Shown here piece after piece: positions 49,401 to 61,459 of a stretch of 64,000 bases of DNA (the stretch's first letter is position 1; each line of letters opens with the position of its first letter). The stretch comes from Bryum argenteum. Its lineage: Eukaryota > Streptophyta > Bryopsida > Bryales > Bryaceae. Under the pieces are notes generated by a model. It had not been told where the DNA came from. It saw only the letters and a program-made list of their open reading frames with translations, and did no database searches. Where the stretch lies: assembly GCA_037043015.1 (NCBI GenBank), contig CM073322.1, positions 34,369,364 to 34,433,363 of the forward strand. Reading direction: 5' to 3'. A program made the translations under genes and the position numbers.

Positions 49401-50688
49401 GTTATCCATAGCACTCCATACGCCCGGTCCTGTTTGCTTGTCTTTCGGAACCGTGGCGTAGTACGCAGCCTCAGCGTCGTCCGATGCTTTCGCTAACCTC
49501 CTCTATATACCAATCAGAACACAAGTCAGAAGTTGTTTCAAATAAATTTGGTCAAGAAGAGTCAAGCACATATGTAGTCAACGTACCGCGTATAGAAATT
49601 TTACAAAAACATCTATAGTGACAGGATACCAAGTCTCCTTTTTTGCTTTCGCGTTCTTACAAATCCTGTAATCTTCTGGAGAAATGAGGTCCTTGAAATC
49701 TTCGAGTTTCAATTTACCAAACTTCCTCATGCGTTGGAGTTTGGCACACAAACTGTCTTCGACATGATCATGCTCGGTGGACCTACAGATGAAACCGAGC
49801 GATGAGAAAAATTCCACATGATAAAATTATAATTTAAAATGAAAGTATGAAATGCGACATGTACTTACCAGTTAATGTCGTTCATAGCATCGAGGAGGAC
49901 ATTACTTTCTCCACGGGCATCGAGTACGATGCAGTCAACCGAAATGTACCACGAGGGATCATTCTTGTGGTACCTCTCGATATGACGCATCCACGCCGTA
50001 ACACGGTGGTTGCCCTCGTAAACATAAAAGTATTTATCGCTCAGGTCATGAAGATCTGGATCCGACCGCAGCGAACTCTCAAACTCCTCATTTGCCGCTT
50101 TCCAAAGCGGGTTCGTCCACAATACATCTTGAGTGTCAACAATTTTTTCTCGGCCTTTCCGATCAAAAGGCGAGACGTACATCACCCGATCCCCTTCGCG
50201 ATAACCTTTGTTGAACTCATTCTCGAGTTTTCTAACGTCTTGTTCAGAGATCGGGCGAACCTTCGGATAACAAACGAGACGGCAAAGTGGAATTAGCATA
50301 CGAGACTTCTTAACAGGTTTGAAGCGTAACCTGTTTATAATTGCAATCGAATCGCTCTTGTGGAGCATTCGCATCTCGTTCGCACTCCAATCAGGGTCCT
50401 TGTTCTGAAGATGTTGAGGCATGTGGATGATTCCTACGTTGACACCTCCCGGCAATCTAGTTTCTTCATCATCTGAGAGGGATTGGTCGATGTCATGATC
50501 TGAGGACGGTAATTGAATCTCTGCAGCTTCGAGAGGATTGTCTTTTGAAACTGCACTGGCTTCGCCTTCCAGAGGTTGGAAATCAGTTTCGGTAGGAATC
50601 TCTTGCGGGGCTCCAGATTTAGAAGGACTTGGAAGAAGCACGTTGACTTCTTCATCTTCAATGAGATGAGCTTGAGCTGTAGTCATCT
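46403..50688 (-). CDS. Gene Y (MULE-B): ParB/sulfiredoxin-type domain fused to a permuted N4/N6 amino-methyltransferase, ten exons
   Basis: Exons: 49869-50688, 49587-49782, 49305-49502, 48998-49215, 48680-48915, 47799-48593, 47356-47703, 46994-47264, 46720-46917, 46403-46637. All have GT..AG introns of 76-95 bases, joins keep frame, and total length is about 1,170 residues. An acidic start is followed by a ParB-like domain (about 150-270) with VRPISEQDVRKLENEF and YEGNHRVTAW. A helical middle of unknown fold follows, then a disordered Ser/Asp part. The methyltransferase starts at NIGDLVHQSSKT; motif IV is DLIFADAPEN (about 845), followed by LTDVGAILLMHP and FRLVRDWWGYN. Motif I comes last (IVFDWSASTGASVIACARSN, about 1025), with acidic IAMEPDEE. 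The IV-before-I order is the beta class. DAPE replaces DPPY/W. One-base frameshifts occur near 49135, 48300 and 46860. Confidence 0.8.
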
Positions 50689-50835
50689 GGCAACGCACAA
50701 AACCAATTACATCACAACAGAAAATAAATAAGATGGTGTAGAATAAATCAGAATATATAAAAAGTAATAAATGTTCATTTCTTAAATAAGTATATGATAA
50801 ACATATCATATAATGTCATAATACAATCAGGGAGA

Positions 50836-53800
50836 CTACAACTTTGCGGCTAGTCGCGGAGAACGTCTGGGTGCAAGTCTAGCTAATTCTTTCTTTTGAA
50901 TACGTAAAGCTTTGACTTCATTAGTTTCAATTTGCATGTTAGTTAGCGATCCGATCAACATCAACACGAGAAGTGTGACGGACAGGCGAGGCAGGAGGTG
51001 GAGTTTGAGGAACTGAAGACAATGCTATGACTAATCGACGGGACTCCACATAAGCCAACACGTTGTCCCTCAAAGTGGATAAATCGCTCTCCGCATCCGA
51101 TTCTTCGTCTTCTACAACTCTTGTTTGTTTCACTCGATCCTGCCATACAATCGAAAAATTTAAGTAAGTAAAATCTTGTAAAACATATAATAAAAAGAAT
51201 GCAAAACATAGCATACAGAACTCGAGAGAGCCACAATCCCATGAAAGACAAAATTGCGTTTCTAAGGAGTCCAAAGACCATAAAATAAAGCAAACTTGTT
51301 CATCGATGCCCTTGTAGCATAGAGGAATTGTCTCAGGTTGGCCACGAAGGAACACACAAGCCCTCATCGGCAACCAAGGTAAGGGACTGCTGTTGCAAGC
51401 CAGTTTAACCGGAGTCACTCAAGCACCCTGCAACTGCTAATACAACACACATTCATAAAAGCCCGGGGAAGAATCGAATGTAAAAATAAAAAAAATAACC
51501 AAAGGGATCGGTTTCCTCCCGGACTTGCGTCGGCCGACGCAAGTCCGGGAGGTTTCGACAATCCAACCAGGCAGGCACGCTCCCCACCAATCGCTATCCA
51601 TGGTGAAGGATCTCGCATTGTCCAAACAAATAAGCATCCCGATTATGCCCGAAGCGGAAGATATGCCTCGGGCCCGCCACCAAAAAGACAGAGCCGTCAT
51701 CGGCAAACATGCTTTTTGGGCGTGTCTGCGAGCCAGGAGAGGCCGGTCATGAACGCAAGCATCCTGCAATCCTTAATCCGACACACTGGCAGAGCAGCTC
51801 GTGGCAGATTCAAACAAATAAAAAACCAAACAAAAATGCAAACTGGTCGATCTCCTCCCAGACTTGCGTCGACGCAAGTCTGGGGAGGATTCCAGCAATT
51901 CCAACAAACATTCTAAGGTCACCGGCACCAATGTCATGAGACTGGTGACTTGGCAATCCAACAAACACGCAAGCAAGTTGTAATCCAACACATTCAACGC
52001 AGCCCAAGGAAGATTCAGACGTGTAAATATCAAAAAATCCCGAAGTGATCGTTCCCCTCCCAGACTTGCGTCGACGCAAGTCTGGGGAGGTTTCCAGCAA
52101 TCCAACCAAACATGGGCACGCTCCCCACCAATCGCTATCCGCGGTAAAGGATCTCGCCTTGTCAAAACGACTTAGCATCCCCATTATGCCCCGGCCAAGA
52201 TATACCTCGGCCCGCCATCAAGGGGCGAGCCGTCATCGGCGAACATTCTCGATTGACAAGTGCTTGCGAGCCAAGAGAGGCTGGTCATGAACGCAAGCAT
52301 CCTGCAATTCAAATCCGACACACGGCGGAAGCGGCTCGAGGAAGATTCAAACGAATAAAAAACCCAATAAAATTCAAAACGGTCGATCTCCTCCCAGACT
52401 TGCTTCGACGCAAGTCTGGGGAGGATTCCAGCAATTCCAACAAACATTCTAAGGTCACCGGCACCAATGTCATGAGACTGGTGACTTGGCAATCCAACAA
52501 ACACGCAAGCAAGTTGTAATCCAACACATTCAACGCAGCCCAAGGAAGATTCAGACGTGTAAATATCAAAAAATCCCGAAGTGATCGTTCCCCTCCCAGA
52601 CTTGCGTCGACGCAAGTCCGGGAGGTTTCGAAGAATCAACCAAACATGGGCACGCTCCCCACCAATCGCTATCCGCGGTAAAGGATCTCGCTTTGTCAAA
52701 ACGACTTAGCATCCCCATTATGCCCCGGCCAGCCATATACCTCGGCCCGCCATCAAGGGGCAGAGCCGTCATCGGCGAACATTCTCGATTGACAAGTCTT
52801 TGCGAGCCAAGAGAGGCCGGTCATGAACGCAAGCATCCTGCACTGCAATCCGACACACCGGCGGAGCGGCTCGAGGAAGATTCAAACGAATAAAAACCCA
52901 ATAAAATTCAAAACGGTCGATCTCCTCCCGGACTTGCGTCGACGCAAGTCCGGGAGGATTCCAACAATCCAACCAGATTGGGCACGCTCCCACCAACTAC
53001 TATCCATGGTGAAGGATCCGCATTGTCAAAACAGGTTTTGCCTCGTGCCCGCCTACGAAGGCCGAGTGCCGTCATCGGCACAATTGGCATGGGTCGTTCT
53101 TTGCAAGCCGGGGAGGACCACGCTCATTGCATGCTCCTCTATCTCGCTTAACCAACACAGGTACCGCTTCCATCGGAAGAAGGAACCGGCGACTACGAGG
53201 GCGGTGATGCCGACGACCGGTAGCGGGCCAAATTTATGAAAAGATCAAGAAATCCCGAAGTGATCGTTCCCCTCCCGGACTTGCGTCGACGCAAGTCCGG
53301 GAGGTTTCAAAGAATCCAACCAGGCATGCAGTCACGCTCCCACCAATCGCTATTCATAGTGAAGGATCTGCACCGTCCAACTAGCTTATCATCGCCGATT
53401 ATGCTCCTAAGCCAAATATGCCTCGTGCCCGCCACCGAAGGGACAGAGCCGTCATCGGCATACATGTTTGGACATGTCTTTGCGAGCCCAGAGAGGCCGG
53501 TCATGAGCGCAAGCATCCTGCAATCCCGATTCCGACACACCGGCGGAAGCGGACGTGAAAGATTCAAACAAATAAAAAACCAAACATTGTTGTGCCTCGT
53601 GCCCGCCCTCTAAGGTCGTTTGCCGTCATCGGCACAACCGGCATGAGTCGGAACCGGCGGCCAGGAGGGACCCTGTTGATTGCATGCTCCTACGATTGCT
53701 AATCCAACCCAGTGGAACCGCTCACATCGGAAGAAGCAACCGAAAGCAGACCACGAGGGCGGTGATGACGACGACCAGTAGCAGGGGCGAGTTATGAACA

Positions 53801-55045
53801 CCCTCTTGCATTTTATCATCCCAATCTCGATCCAAAGAGCCTGGTTTCGCCTCGAGCCCGTCCAAGAAGGATCACGTGATCATCGGCACCAATATCATGA
53901 GACTGGTGACTTGGCAATCCAACAAACACGCAAGCAAATGGCAATTCAACACACGCAACGCAGCCCAAGGAAGATTCAGACGTGTAAATATCAAAAAATC
54001 CCGAAGTGATCGTTCCCCTCCCAGACTTGCGTCGACGCAAGTCTGGGGAGGTTTCCAGCAATCCAAACAGACAGGGTCACGCTCTCCACCAACTGCTATT
54101 CATGGTGAAGGATCTGCATTGTCCAACCAGGTTAGCATCCCCGATTCTCCCAGGGTAGGTTCTGTCCGAATCCAGCATATGCCTCAGGCCCGCCACCGAA
54201 TGGACTGAGCCGTCATCGGCGAACATGCTGTTCGGACATGTGCTGCAAGCCAGGAGAGGCCCGTTAGGAACGCAAGCATCCTGCAATCCTTAACCCGACA
54301 CACTGGCAGAGCAGCTCGTGGCAGATTCAAACGAATGAAAAACCAACAAAAATGCAAAATGGTCGATCTCCTCCCAGACTTGCGTCGACGCAAGTCTAGG
54401 GAGGATTCCAGCAATTCCAACAAACAATCTAAGGGACATCGCCGAGCACTACCAGAGGGATCGTGTTTTCCAGGAGCTTAGTATCCCGACCTCGATCCAG
54501 CATGTCATGGTTTTGCCTCAGGCCCGCCTACAAAGGCTGAGTGCCGTCATCGGCACAACTTGCATGAGTCGGTGCTGCGAGGAGGAGGGGCCCTGCTGAT
54601 TGCATTCTCCTGCATTTGGTAACCCAACACAGTGGTACCGTTCCCATCGGAAGAAGCAACCGAAACAGCCAAGAGGGGCCGGTGATAACGAGGACCAGCG
54701 CAAGGCCAAAATTTTGAAAAAAACAACAATCTTCGGAGAAGAGCGATGCACACAATGAACACACTCTTACTTTTTACAGAGATGTAGGAGAAGCTTTGGC
54801 ATCCACAAATTGCAAATTGAGAAAGTGATGTTAAACGTGATTCTAACCTTGAAGCCCCTTGCAAACCACGCCTCATTTTCTTCACGAGTCTTCATCATCA
54901 TCTCTGGAGCGTACTGGAGAGCGTATTCCCTGTAAAACCCAGAAAAGAGGCTTGACTGTGAATCTGCACTCACATTCTCTGGATTCATCCCCGCGTTCTC
55001 TTCCTCTTGGGCAATTGTCACCTCTTCCTCCACAAGGTTCGCCAT
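50836..55045 (-). pseudogene. Gene X (MULE-B): small protein with acidic start and basic tail
   Basis: Exon 1 (54848-55045) reads MANLVEEEVTIAQEEENAG, then FSGFYREYALQYAPEMMMK, ending AAG|GTTAG. Exon 2 is probably 51296-51427 (acceptor GCAG|GGTGC, ending GIDEQ) and has a TGA four bases after its start region. Exon 3 (50836-51139) starts DRVKQTRVVEDEESDAE and contains SSVPQTPPPASPVRHTSRVDVDRI. After a one-base shift it ends LARLAPRRSPRLAAKL. Intron 1 is 3.4 kb and holds the palindrome array. The gene lies 148 bases upstream of gene Y on the same strand. The SP-rich and RRSPR parts suggest a chromatin or DNA contact role, but I do not recognise a family. Confidence 0.5.
51515..54404. repeat. 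Array of nine 34-38 bp palindromes in gene X intron 1
   Basis: The palindromes share the core ACTTGCGTCGACGCAAGT with CCTCCC..GGGAGG arms and start at 51515, 51854, 52056, 52390, 52592, 52924, 53271, 54017 and 54370. Spacing alternates near 335 and 202 over the first six, so the basic unit is about 536 bases with two palindromes. Most arms are perfect, and arm changes (CCGGACT/AGTCCGG versus CCAGACT/AGTCTGG) often occur on both sides together. Between them recur GTCATCGGC..ACAT and GAACGCAAGCATCCTGCA blocks. Confidence 0.9.
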
Positions 55046-56095
55046 GATCTGGTTCGCTTCAACAACTGCAGCTCCTTTGCTCAAACGAAACTGAAAATTG
55101 GAAAAGCATACACTCTTCAGAAAACAAGCTAAGTCCTACAACACCATCGAAATACAGACGTCCAGGTTCATCTCGTTGCTATAATTGGGTCTACCCTCTG
55201 ACACGATTCTATTCTGGAGGATCTCCAAGCTTATCACTTGGCGAAAAGCCGATCATTTTGGCTAGGGTTTTGATGGCTGATAAAAGCCGCGCTATTCCGA
55301 GGCCGCGCCGTCGTTGCATTCAGAAGTTTTCGGAGGAGTTGGTCTGGCATCGCCGATTCAATCGGCGCCTCGCACCTCAGGCTCCCTTCCGAAATACAGG
55401 ACAGCGCCGCTGAAGGACGGGCCACTCCCGACCGAGCTACGAACCGGACTGTAGGCAAGGAGGATCTTGCAGAACCGGACTGTAGGCAAAAAGGATCTTT
55501 TAGGAGCTTGACCGGGCTTGTCCGGGTATCAATACGGTGCTGGACCCTCTGGGAACCGGGCGTTCAAACAGGACCGGTCTGAACGGACTTTAGACGGGTA
55601 TCAATACCTAGGTGAGAACCGGTGGGAACTGGGGGGCCAGAGACGACCGCAACGAACGGACTTCTACCGATCTGGTCCGGGGCTGCACCCGGGTTTCATT
55701 TACGTTGGAAGGCGACGAACTGAACCCCGGCGGGGGACGTGTAGGGCGGGCATAGAATTTTACCTCGTAAGATAAAAGGGTATGAAATGGACTCGACTAG
55801 GTCTATCGCATAATAGACACGTACTTTATATAGTTCATGAGATTTTTCATGCACATAGTATAGTATTTTTGATCACCGTACTTAGTGACTGCAGTTGCAA
55901 TGTATGTGATTCAAATGTATAATATCAAATCAAACATATAAACGGTAATTGTTCATACTTTTCCTCCCTCAGCAATAACATATCGATCTACATTTGCGTC
56001 ACGTGTATTCATAGTCGCATTTCTAATCTATGCAGGTGAATGCTAAAATATGCCCCGAGAATCCTGCATGACACTAAAAAAAAACAGTCATTTAC
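55046..56095. other. Region between gene X and gene Z (MULE-B)
   Basis: There is no convincing gene. GAACCGGACTGTAGGCAA occurs twice (about 55440 and 55474) and GGGTATCAATAC twice (55524 and 55597). It should contain the gene X promoter. The matching position in MULE-A is filled by the 10-kb extra block. Confidence 0.5.
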
Positions 56096-56732
56096 CTCCT
56101 TCTCTACAATGTGATTCTTGACATCATCATCTTCTTCAAAATCTTTCGTCTCCATGATAGATTCGATCATTCCACGTTCTCCGAAAAACTCGTTGAGATC
56201 CTTCTTCTTCTCCCCGAAACGATCGATCGACTACTTCATAGTCCTTGAGACCTTCTTCAAGACGCCCTATATTCAAACATAAAAATCATTAAACTCAAAG
56301 TCTAACTGATTACTCTCAATAATATTCAGAATATACATCACTGCTTCTCGAGATTCTCAGCCCTCATCACCTCTTATGTAATAACATAATGATTATTTGG
56401 ACGTTGATCACTTCTACCGCGCTCTTGCTCCTCTATAAATCCACGAATTCGTTCCCATCTTCAACATGTCTTTCTCGTTAGTCTCGATCACCGTGTCAAG
56501 ATTGATCGACCGCATTTTCAGATTCCGCCTATCTCGGGGCCCGACTTCATCATCGTTCAAGTCATAATCAGCGGGGACCCTCGTCATCTCCACTCGACCT
56601 TGACGCACCCACCTTTCGCAATGCACTTCGTTTGCGCGCCTTCGTATTACTAAAACGAGTACCCCCTCTCTTCTTCTTCTTCTTAGGCACACTCTCATTG
56701 GATCTGTCCGACCCCAAGCTCACCGCGTCCAT
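56096..56732 (-). pseudogene. Gene Z (MULE-B copy): small charged protein
   Basis: ATG 56732 gives MDAVSLGSDRSNESVPKKKK, then RGGTRFSNTKARKRSALRK, as in MULE-A. The frame shifts once before DYDLNDDEVGPRDRRNLK, and KMRSINLDTVIE is kept. A later acidic exon ends at donor GGAG|GTAAA (56096). Both copies lose the frame in different places, so the ancestral gene was intact. The protein is basic then acidic, with a nuclear-localisation-type block. Its conservation next to the transposase promoter in both elements argues for a role in transposition. Confidence 0.5.
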
Positions 56733-57243
56733 AACGTCGTAACTCTAAACAAAAGCACACAAATCGTACCGTCTCAATACCTTACCAACAGCAACTAAGC
56801 GAACAAAAGAAAGGACCATCTCGTCGTCCTACTCCTATTTAAACAAAGTTTACAAGCCGCCCCTAAACCTAATTTGCGCAGTTCATCATAAATTATCGAA
56901 ACAACTATGACGGCTCATGGTTTGCCAAATGTGACAGTCTCTGACATGAGATGCTAATCTATTTTTTGAATTTGCATACAAATGCTCTGACAGTGACGGC
57001 CGCCGTCACTTTTCCAATTTAGAGACTGTCAACACTTGCACATTAATAACGCTAATTACAATTGCCTAATGGTATACAATATTTACTCTTCATTATGGTA
57101 ATTGTCAGAATTATTCACTCTCCTACCTTTATTTACTTTATTACGACTACCTACTACCAAATTCCACTTATAAACTGCATCACACCTAGTTTGTATCCCT
57201 TCCTCACATCCACTGTCGATGCTCGTTGGTCCTCTCACACATC
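56733..57243. promoter_or_regulatory. Bidirectional promoter region, gene Z and transposase (MULE-B)
   Basis: It contains TGACGGCCGCCGTCAC (56995-57010) with ACTGTCA nearby, in the same place as in MULE-A. The transposase side has CACTTATAAACTGCATCA near 57165, a possible TATA element (TTATAAA). Confidence 0.5.
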
Positions 57244-60200
57244 ATGGCTTCCTCCTCCTCTGAACCCACTTCTGCGAACATTGTTGAGATTGTGTCACAG
57301 GGAGCACTTGTTCCCATTTGCATGTCCGTAGGAGTTGAAGGTGTCGTAGACATCACTGCATCGTGGCTTGGAATTCGATTCGGATACGATGCATCTTCAC
57401 TGTGGTTAGAGAGAGAAGTTCTAGAACCCGTTACTAATGATGTTCAGTACTCCATGGTCGTAGATCCAATCATTCTAGAGAATAATACTACAATCTGGAA
57501 GCTCAGAGCTGGAAAGTATCGCCTCTACGGCTTGACGGAGTCTGTCATGAACGCCTCAACAGTTCTCCTGACCCCACGTAGTTCTTCTACTATTTCCACG
57601 GTAGCTCCAGCTCTTGCTCGTGTCAAAGTCGAACCAGGTCTAGAAGTCACCATTGACATATCCGATTCATCAGAAGACGAGAAGAAGGCTCCTCTGCAGC
57701 CATGTCGTCTACCGTCAGAAATTCCATTGCAACCTCCTATTAGGGATAACTATCTAGAAGCCACCACTCCTTCCTTACTTTCATCGCAAATTCTAAAACC
57801 CAAAAAAATTCTTCCATCCCTCTGCAATCTCGCTAGAATGCCCAGTAGCAAGACTCTCCTCAAAAAAATTGATTTCAAAACCATCCGCACTGTCAACGTA
57901 TCTTTCTTGCCTCCGTCCTTCAATGGCGATGTTCTCTTCATCTTTCCGCCCACTATTCCGTCTGCAAATCACAAGGTCGCGAAGTCCATGGAGGGGATGG
58001 ATAAACGGTATGACGGTCATGTGTGGACTAGGACGATGACCACCAACATCAGCAATACGCAAGGCTTGTCTTTCCGATACTCGAACTGTGTAGGACATCT
58101 ACAGTGCCACAACCCGAACTGCAACTTCTTGCAACGACCTGACCGGGTCGCTGGAGTGAACGATGTGGAGTTTGAAGGCATTACCAAAGACCCCTTCCCA
58201 GTAGGCGGATCGCCCCCGCCCACCTCGACGTTGGTCTGTAAGCTTTGCAAACAACCTCCTGTTTGTGTTGCGCCTTGTTCTGCGAAAATCTTTTACGTAC
58301 TTGGAGAAGATTGTCAAGAGCGTGCATGTGTCCATATAGGAACGCACGAACACCCTGTCAAAGTTGGAGATTATAGATGTGTAAGAAAACAAATAGATGA
58401 GTTACTAGAAGAGCATGTTGACCGTAACCCTCAAGCAACCGTTTCCAAAATAGTTATGGAAACGAGCAAAGACCTGTTAGGTAACTTACTTCTCCGTGAC
58501 GAAGGTGACCCCGAAACCGGCAATCTTTCTCTTCAGCAGCTAGAACCAGTCTTTGAACAATGCAAAGAGTTAAACTCTCCCAGCATGCGCAATCGTATCT
58601 ACACTTTCAAGTACTTGCGTAGATATGGCATTCTGGATGGGATCACAAAGCTCAGAGGTCTCAGCAACTGAGCATATGTGCAACGCAACATGTTCCCTGG
58701 CCAAGGCAACGAATCCGAAAAAGTCTTCATTTTCAAAATGTCGGAGGTCGGTCCCGGTAGCGGTGTTGATCTAGTTCGCCGTATGCAGCCTGGAGGAAAT
58801 CTCGCCCACACCTGGATGATGTTTGACCATGTCAAACGCGTTACAGATTGGACCACTATGGCCTGCCACGTGTACGACTCACGTTACCAACGCATTCTAA
58901 CCATTGCATGCTGTGATTTTCAGTCAGAGGACAAAGATGCTCAACTCGTCTTCTGGAAGAACCTTAATCATGTGATGGCCAGGAACGGAGTACCCATGCC
59001 GCAGTTCCAAGGATTTATGGCTGATAGTGCTCAAGCCAACTGGAACGCGGTGCGCATCATCTACGGCTCTGGAAACCCTGCTGTCCCCATGGAAGGCCGC
59101 GAACGCACATGTTATTTCCATTGGACGCAGTCTCTTGAGAAACATACAAAACAATACATTGTGCCCGAATTGCAAGGCCAACACCGGATTCTCTGTAAGC
59201 AGTACAAGGATGCGCGCACCATGGAAGAGGCTGAGACCCGATATTGGGCTATAAGAGCGTGGTGGGCATCCTCGAAGGCCACCTCAGAAGTTGGGTTAGA
59301 ACACTTGGGTCATTGGCTTGCGTACTGGCACTTCAGATACAGACAATGGGGTGGATTTATGGAACTAGTAAGTGTACACTTTCTATGCCAGAGTTTTGCT
59401 GTTTTCATGCCCTACTGTTGCTTTTGTAATGTTCTAAGAGAACCAAAGAAATTAGCAGTTCTTTTTTATATAGTATTAATTAAGTTTTTTGTGGATTTAT
59501 ATACTGTGAATATGAATTAAGTACAATTTTAAGTTATGGATGAAGGCCTAATACGTTTGTAAATTCCAGGAAAAAAAATATTCGGCAGAAGAACTCGCAG
59601 AGATGCCTTCTTGTAATCTTGCGGAGTCAATTCATAACAAGTGGCTGCAAGCGTCTGGCAATAAGGGTAGAGATCTCTATGTCGCAACAGTTGACGATTA
59701 CGTTCGAGCCTTCCTCCAAGTCGTCGGCTACCATCAGTTTAATAAGGGCGGTGCAAGTGGTTCTGGACCATCCGTAGAAGAACTTCGTCAACGTCTCTAT
59801 ACCGCTCAACGTCGTGCTAATCGATCCGGCAATCCATCTTGCCTCAACAAGGCTGTTATGGACTTCCCGAAGCGTAAGCTTCTCAGTCGCGCGCGACGCC
59901 CACTTGGAGGGGGCCGAAATCTTTGGTTCCAGGAAACGTAAGGCTGATGTTCCCATTGGTGCTGAAGAAGAAACTCATCGACCTGACACCGTGAGCTACT
60001 CACGTCCTCGAATAGGGAGAAGAGTCACACGAGCTCTTGTGAGAATCTCAGTCCTATCCACGAAGAAGATGAAGTTCAAGAGCAACCGCTGGAGCCATCC
60101 TCTTCTCCTGGACATAGTATTCAGCGCGTCATTACTATCCAAGAGTCGAGGGTGAATGAGCGTCTATGGCACATTGCTCGTTTGAAGGAATCCTCATCCA

Positions 60201-61021
60201 AGGCTTGTTGGGGTATTATGGCTAAGACCAGGAAGAAATGCGAATCCCGCATTGTTCAAAACGGAAAGGCGACCGCAGCTCCAACTTACACCGGAGTATG
60301 GCAGCGTCCTCAAGAGGGTCCCAAAAAAACCGATCAGTTTTTCTTTTGTCCAGACGACATTGAGCGTTGTGTGAAGGGCAGTCGTCGTAAATGGATTGAG
60401 CCGTTCTCTCGGAAACAAGGTCGACCGCCTATTCCCTCAGTTTGGCCCGTGAAGATTGGGACTAATCTCACACTGGATGAAATTGAGGCGTTGGAGAATG
60501 CGGGTTTTCGGCTCCCACAAAAGGAACGCCTTCCTCTCAACCGCACATTCAATACTTCTCCGCCACCGAGAGACTTGTCACATATTCCTGTGCCGGACAA
60601 GGCTGATCTGTACCCCAAATCACGGAAGTCTAAAGTTCTTCGACGCATCAAGGCTGTGACTTCGAAGCACATGAAGAACATTGACTCAGCTCGTGCCATG
60701 GAGGCAAAAATACTCGAGGTGACCATGATACCTCAACCTGGATTTGGATGTATCGTTGCTTTGGAGTCGGATTCAGAGTCTATCTATAAACTATCTCTAA
60801 GTGAGAACCCTGAGTGTTCTTGCCCGGTGTTCAAAAAAACCATAAGTAAGCTGGGACGAAAAGGCGAACCGTATAGACATTGCAAGCACCTATACTTCGT
60901 GTTGGTATTGGTATGCAAATTTGATATTGATAGAGACCTCTTCATCCATGCGCCCACCCTCAGTTTCAACGAGGTGAAAACCATTCTAGAGCGGGGAATC
61001 CTAGACCAAGTTAGAGAGTAG
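57244..61021 (+). CDS. Mutator-like transposase with WRKY/GCM1-type and SWIM zinc fingers
   Basis: ATG 57244; exon 1 to 59367, intron 59368-59569, exon 2 to 61021, about 1,190 residues. Zinc ligands SNC, LQC, NPNC, CKLC and GTHEH (about 280-370) form a WRKY-GCM1/FLYWCH-like finger. The catalytic region has ACHVYDS (Asp about 543), FMADSAQANW (Asp about 593) and CYFHW (about 622-625, the C..H typical of MULEs); a Glu downstream in the EAETRYWAIRAWW area is the likely third acid. A SWIM finger CSCP..CKH lies near 1122-1147. A single in-frame TGA (58669-58671) occurs at the same codon in MULE-A. Frame changes lie near 59900 and 60000, so this copy needs readthrough and two shifts, or has an unseen intron there. 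It would cut at the GTGTGAGCGG termini. Confidence 0.85.
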
Positions 61022-61459
61022 ACTACCTCAAGGTCACATTACGTAAACCAACATCCACATCTACCCAATATACATGTTATCCCTATAATCGTGTGTTTCA
61101 CACGTTATTTATTTTGATTTCAGCGTTTTACAAAAGTCAATAAATGTATCCCTATTTACAGAAATTTATGAAGTGCTATACAACTTCGACTTCCGATTTC
61201 AAAGTTATGATATACTAGCCTACTGTATAAAATTTGTAAATGTCTCTTAACGTTTGACAAACGTTGTTTAAGTCTACCAAATTTCAGAAATTTTAGCCTT
61301 ATTTCCACGGGTTTAGGAACACAAAACCACGGTTATAAGTCAAGAATATTCGAATATTCCTGAGAATATTCCAGAAAAAATAGTAAAATATTATTTTTAG
61401 AAATTTTTTTGCTAAAAATACCAATTCACCGCTCAAATTTCTGAAACTTGATGGCTCAA
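61022..61459. other. MULE-B right subterminal region, no gene
   Basis: This AT-rich stretch follows the transposase and holds TATTCGAATATTCC-type inverted motifs (61345-61372). It ends at the inverted repeat beginning at 61460. Confidence 0.5.

Noticed and set aside
46403..50688. Bacterial or phage contamination carrying a ParB-methyltransferase
   Set aside because: Nine GT..AG introns with boundaries shared between two copies, inside a transposon with a plant-type transposase, rule this out.
17952..51139. Genes X and Y as host genes duplicated in tandem
   Set aside because: Both copies lie between the same MULE terminus and the same transposase gene, in the same order, so they travel with the element.
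51515..54404. Palindrome array as a CRISPR array
   Set aside because: The units are 200-350 bases apart, the spacers are themselves repeated, and the context is a eukaryotic intron.
55518..55775. An 85-codon plus-strand frame in GC-rich sequence
   Set aside because: It contains an internal direct duplication, is Gly/Arg-biased, and has no counterpart in MULE-A.
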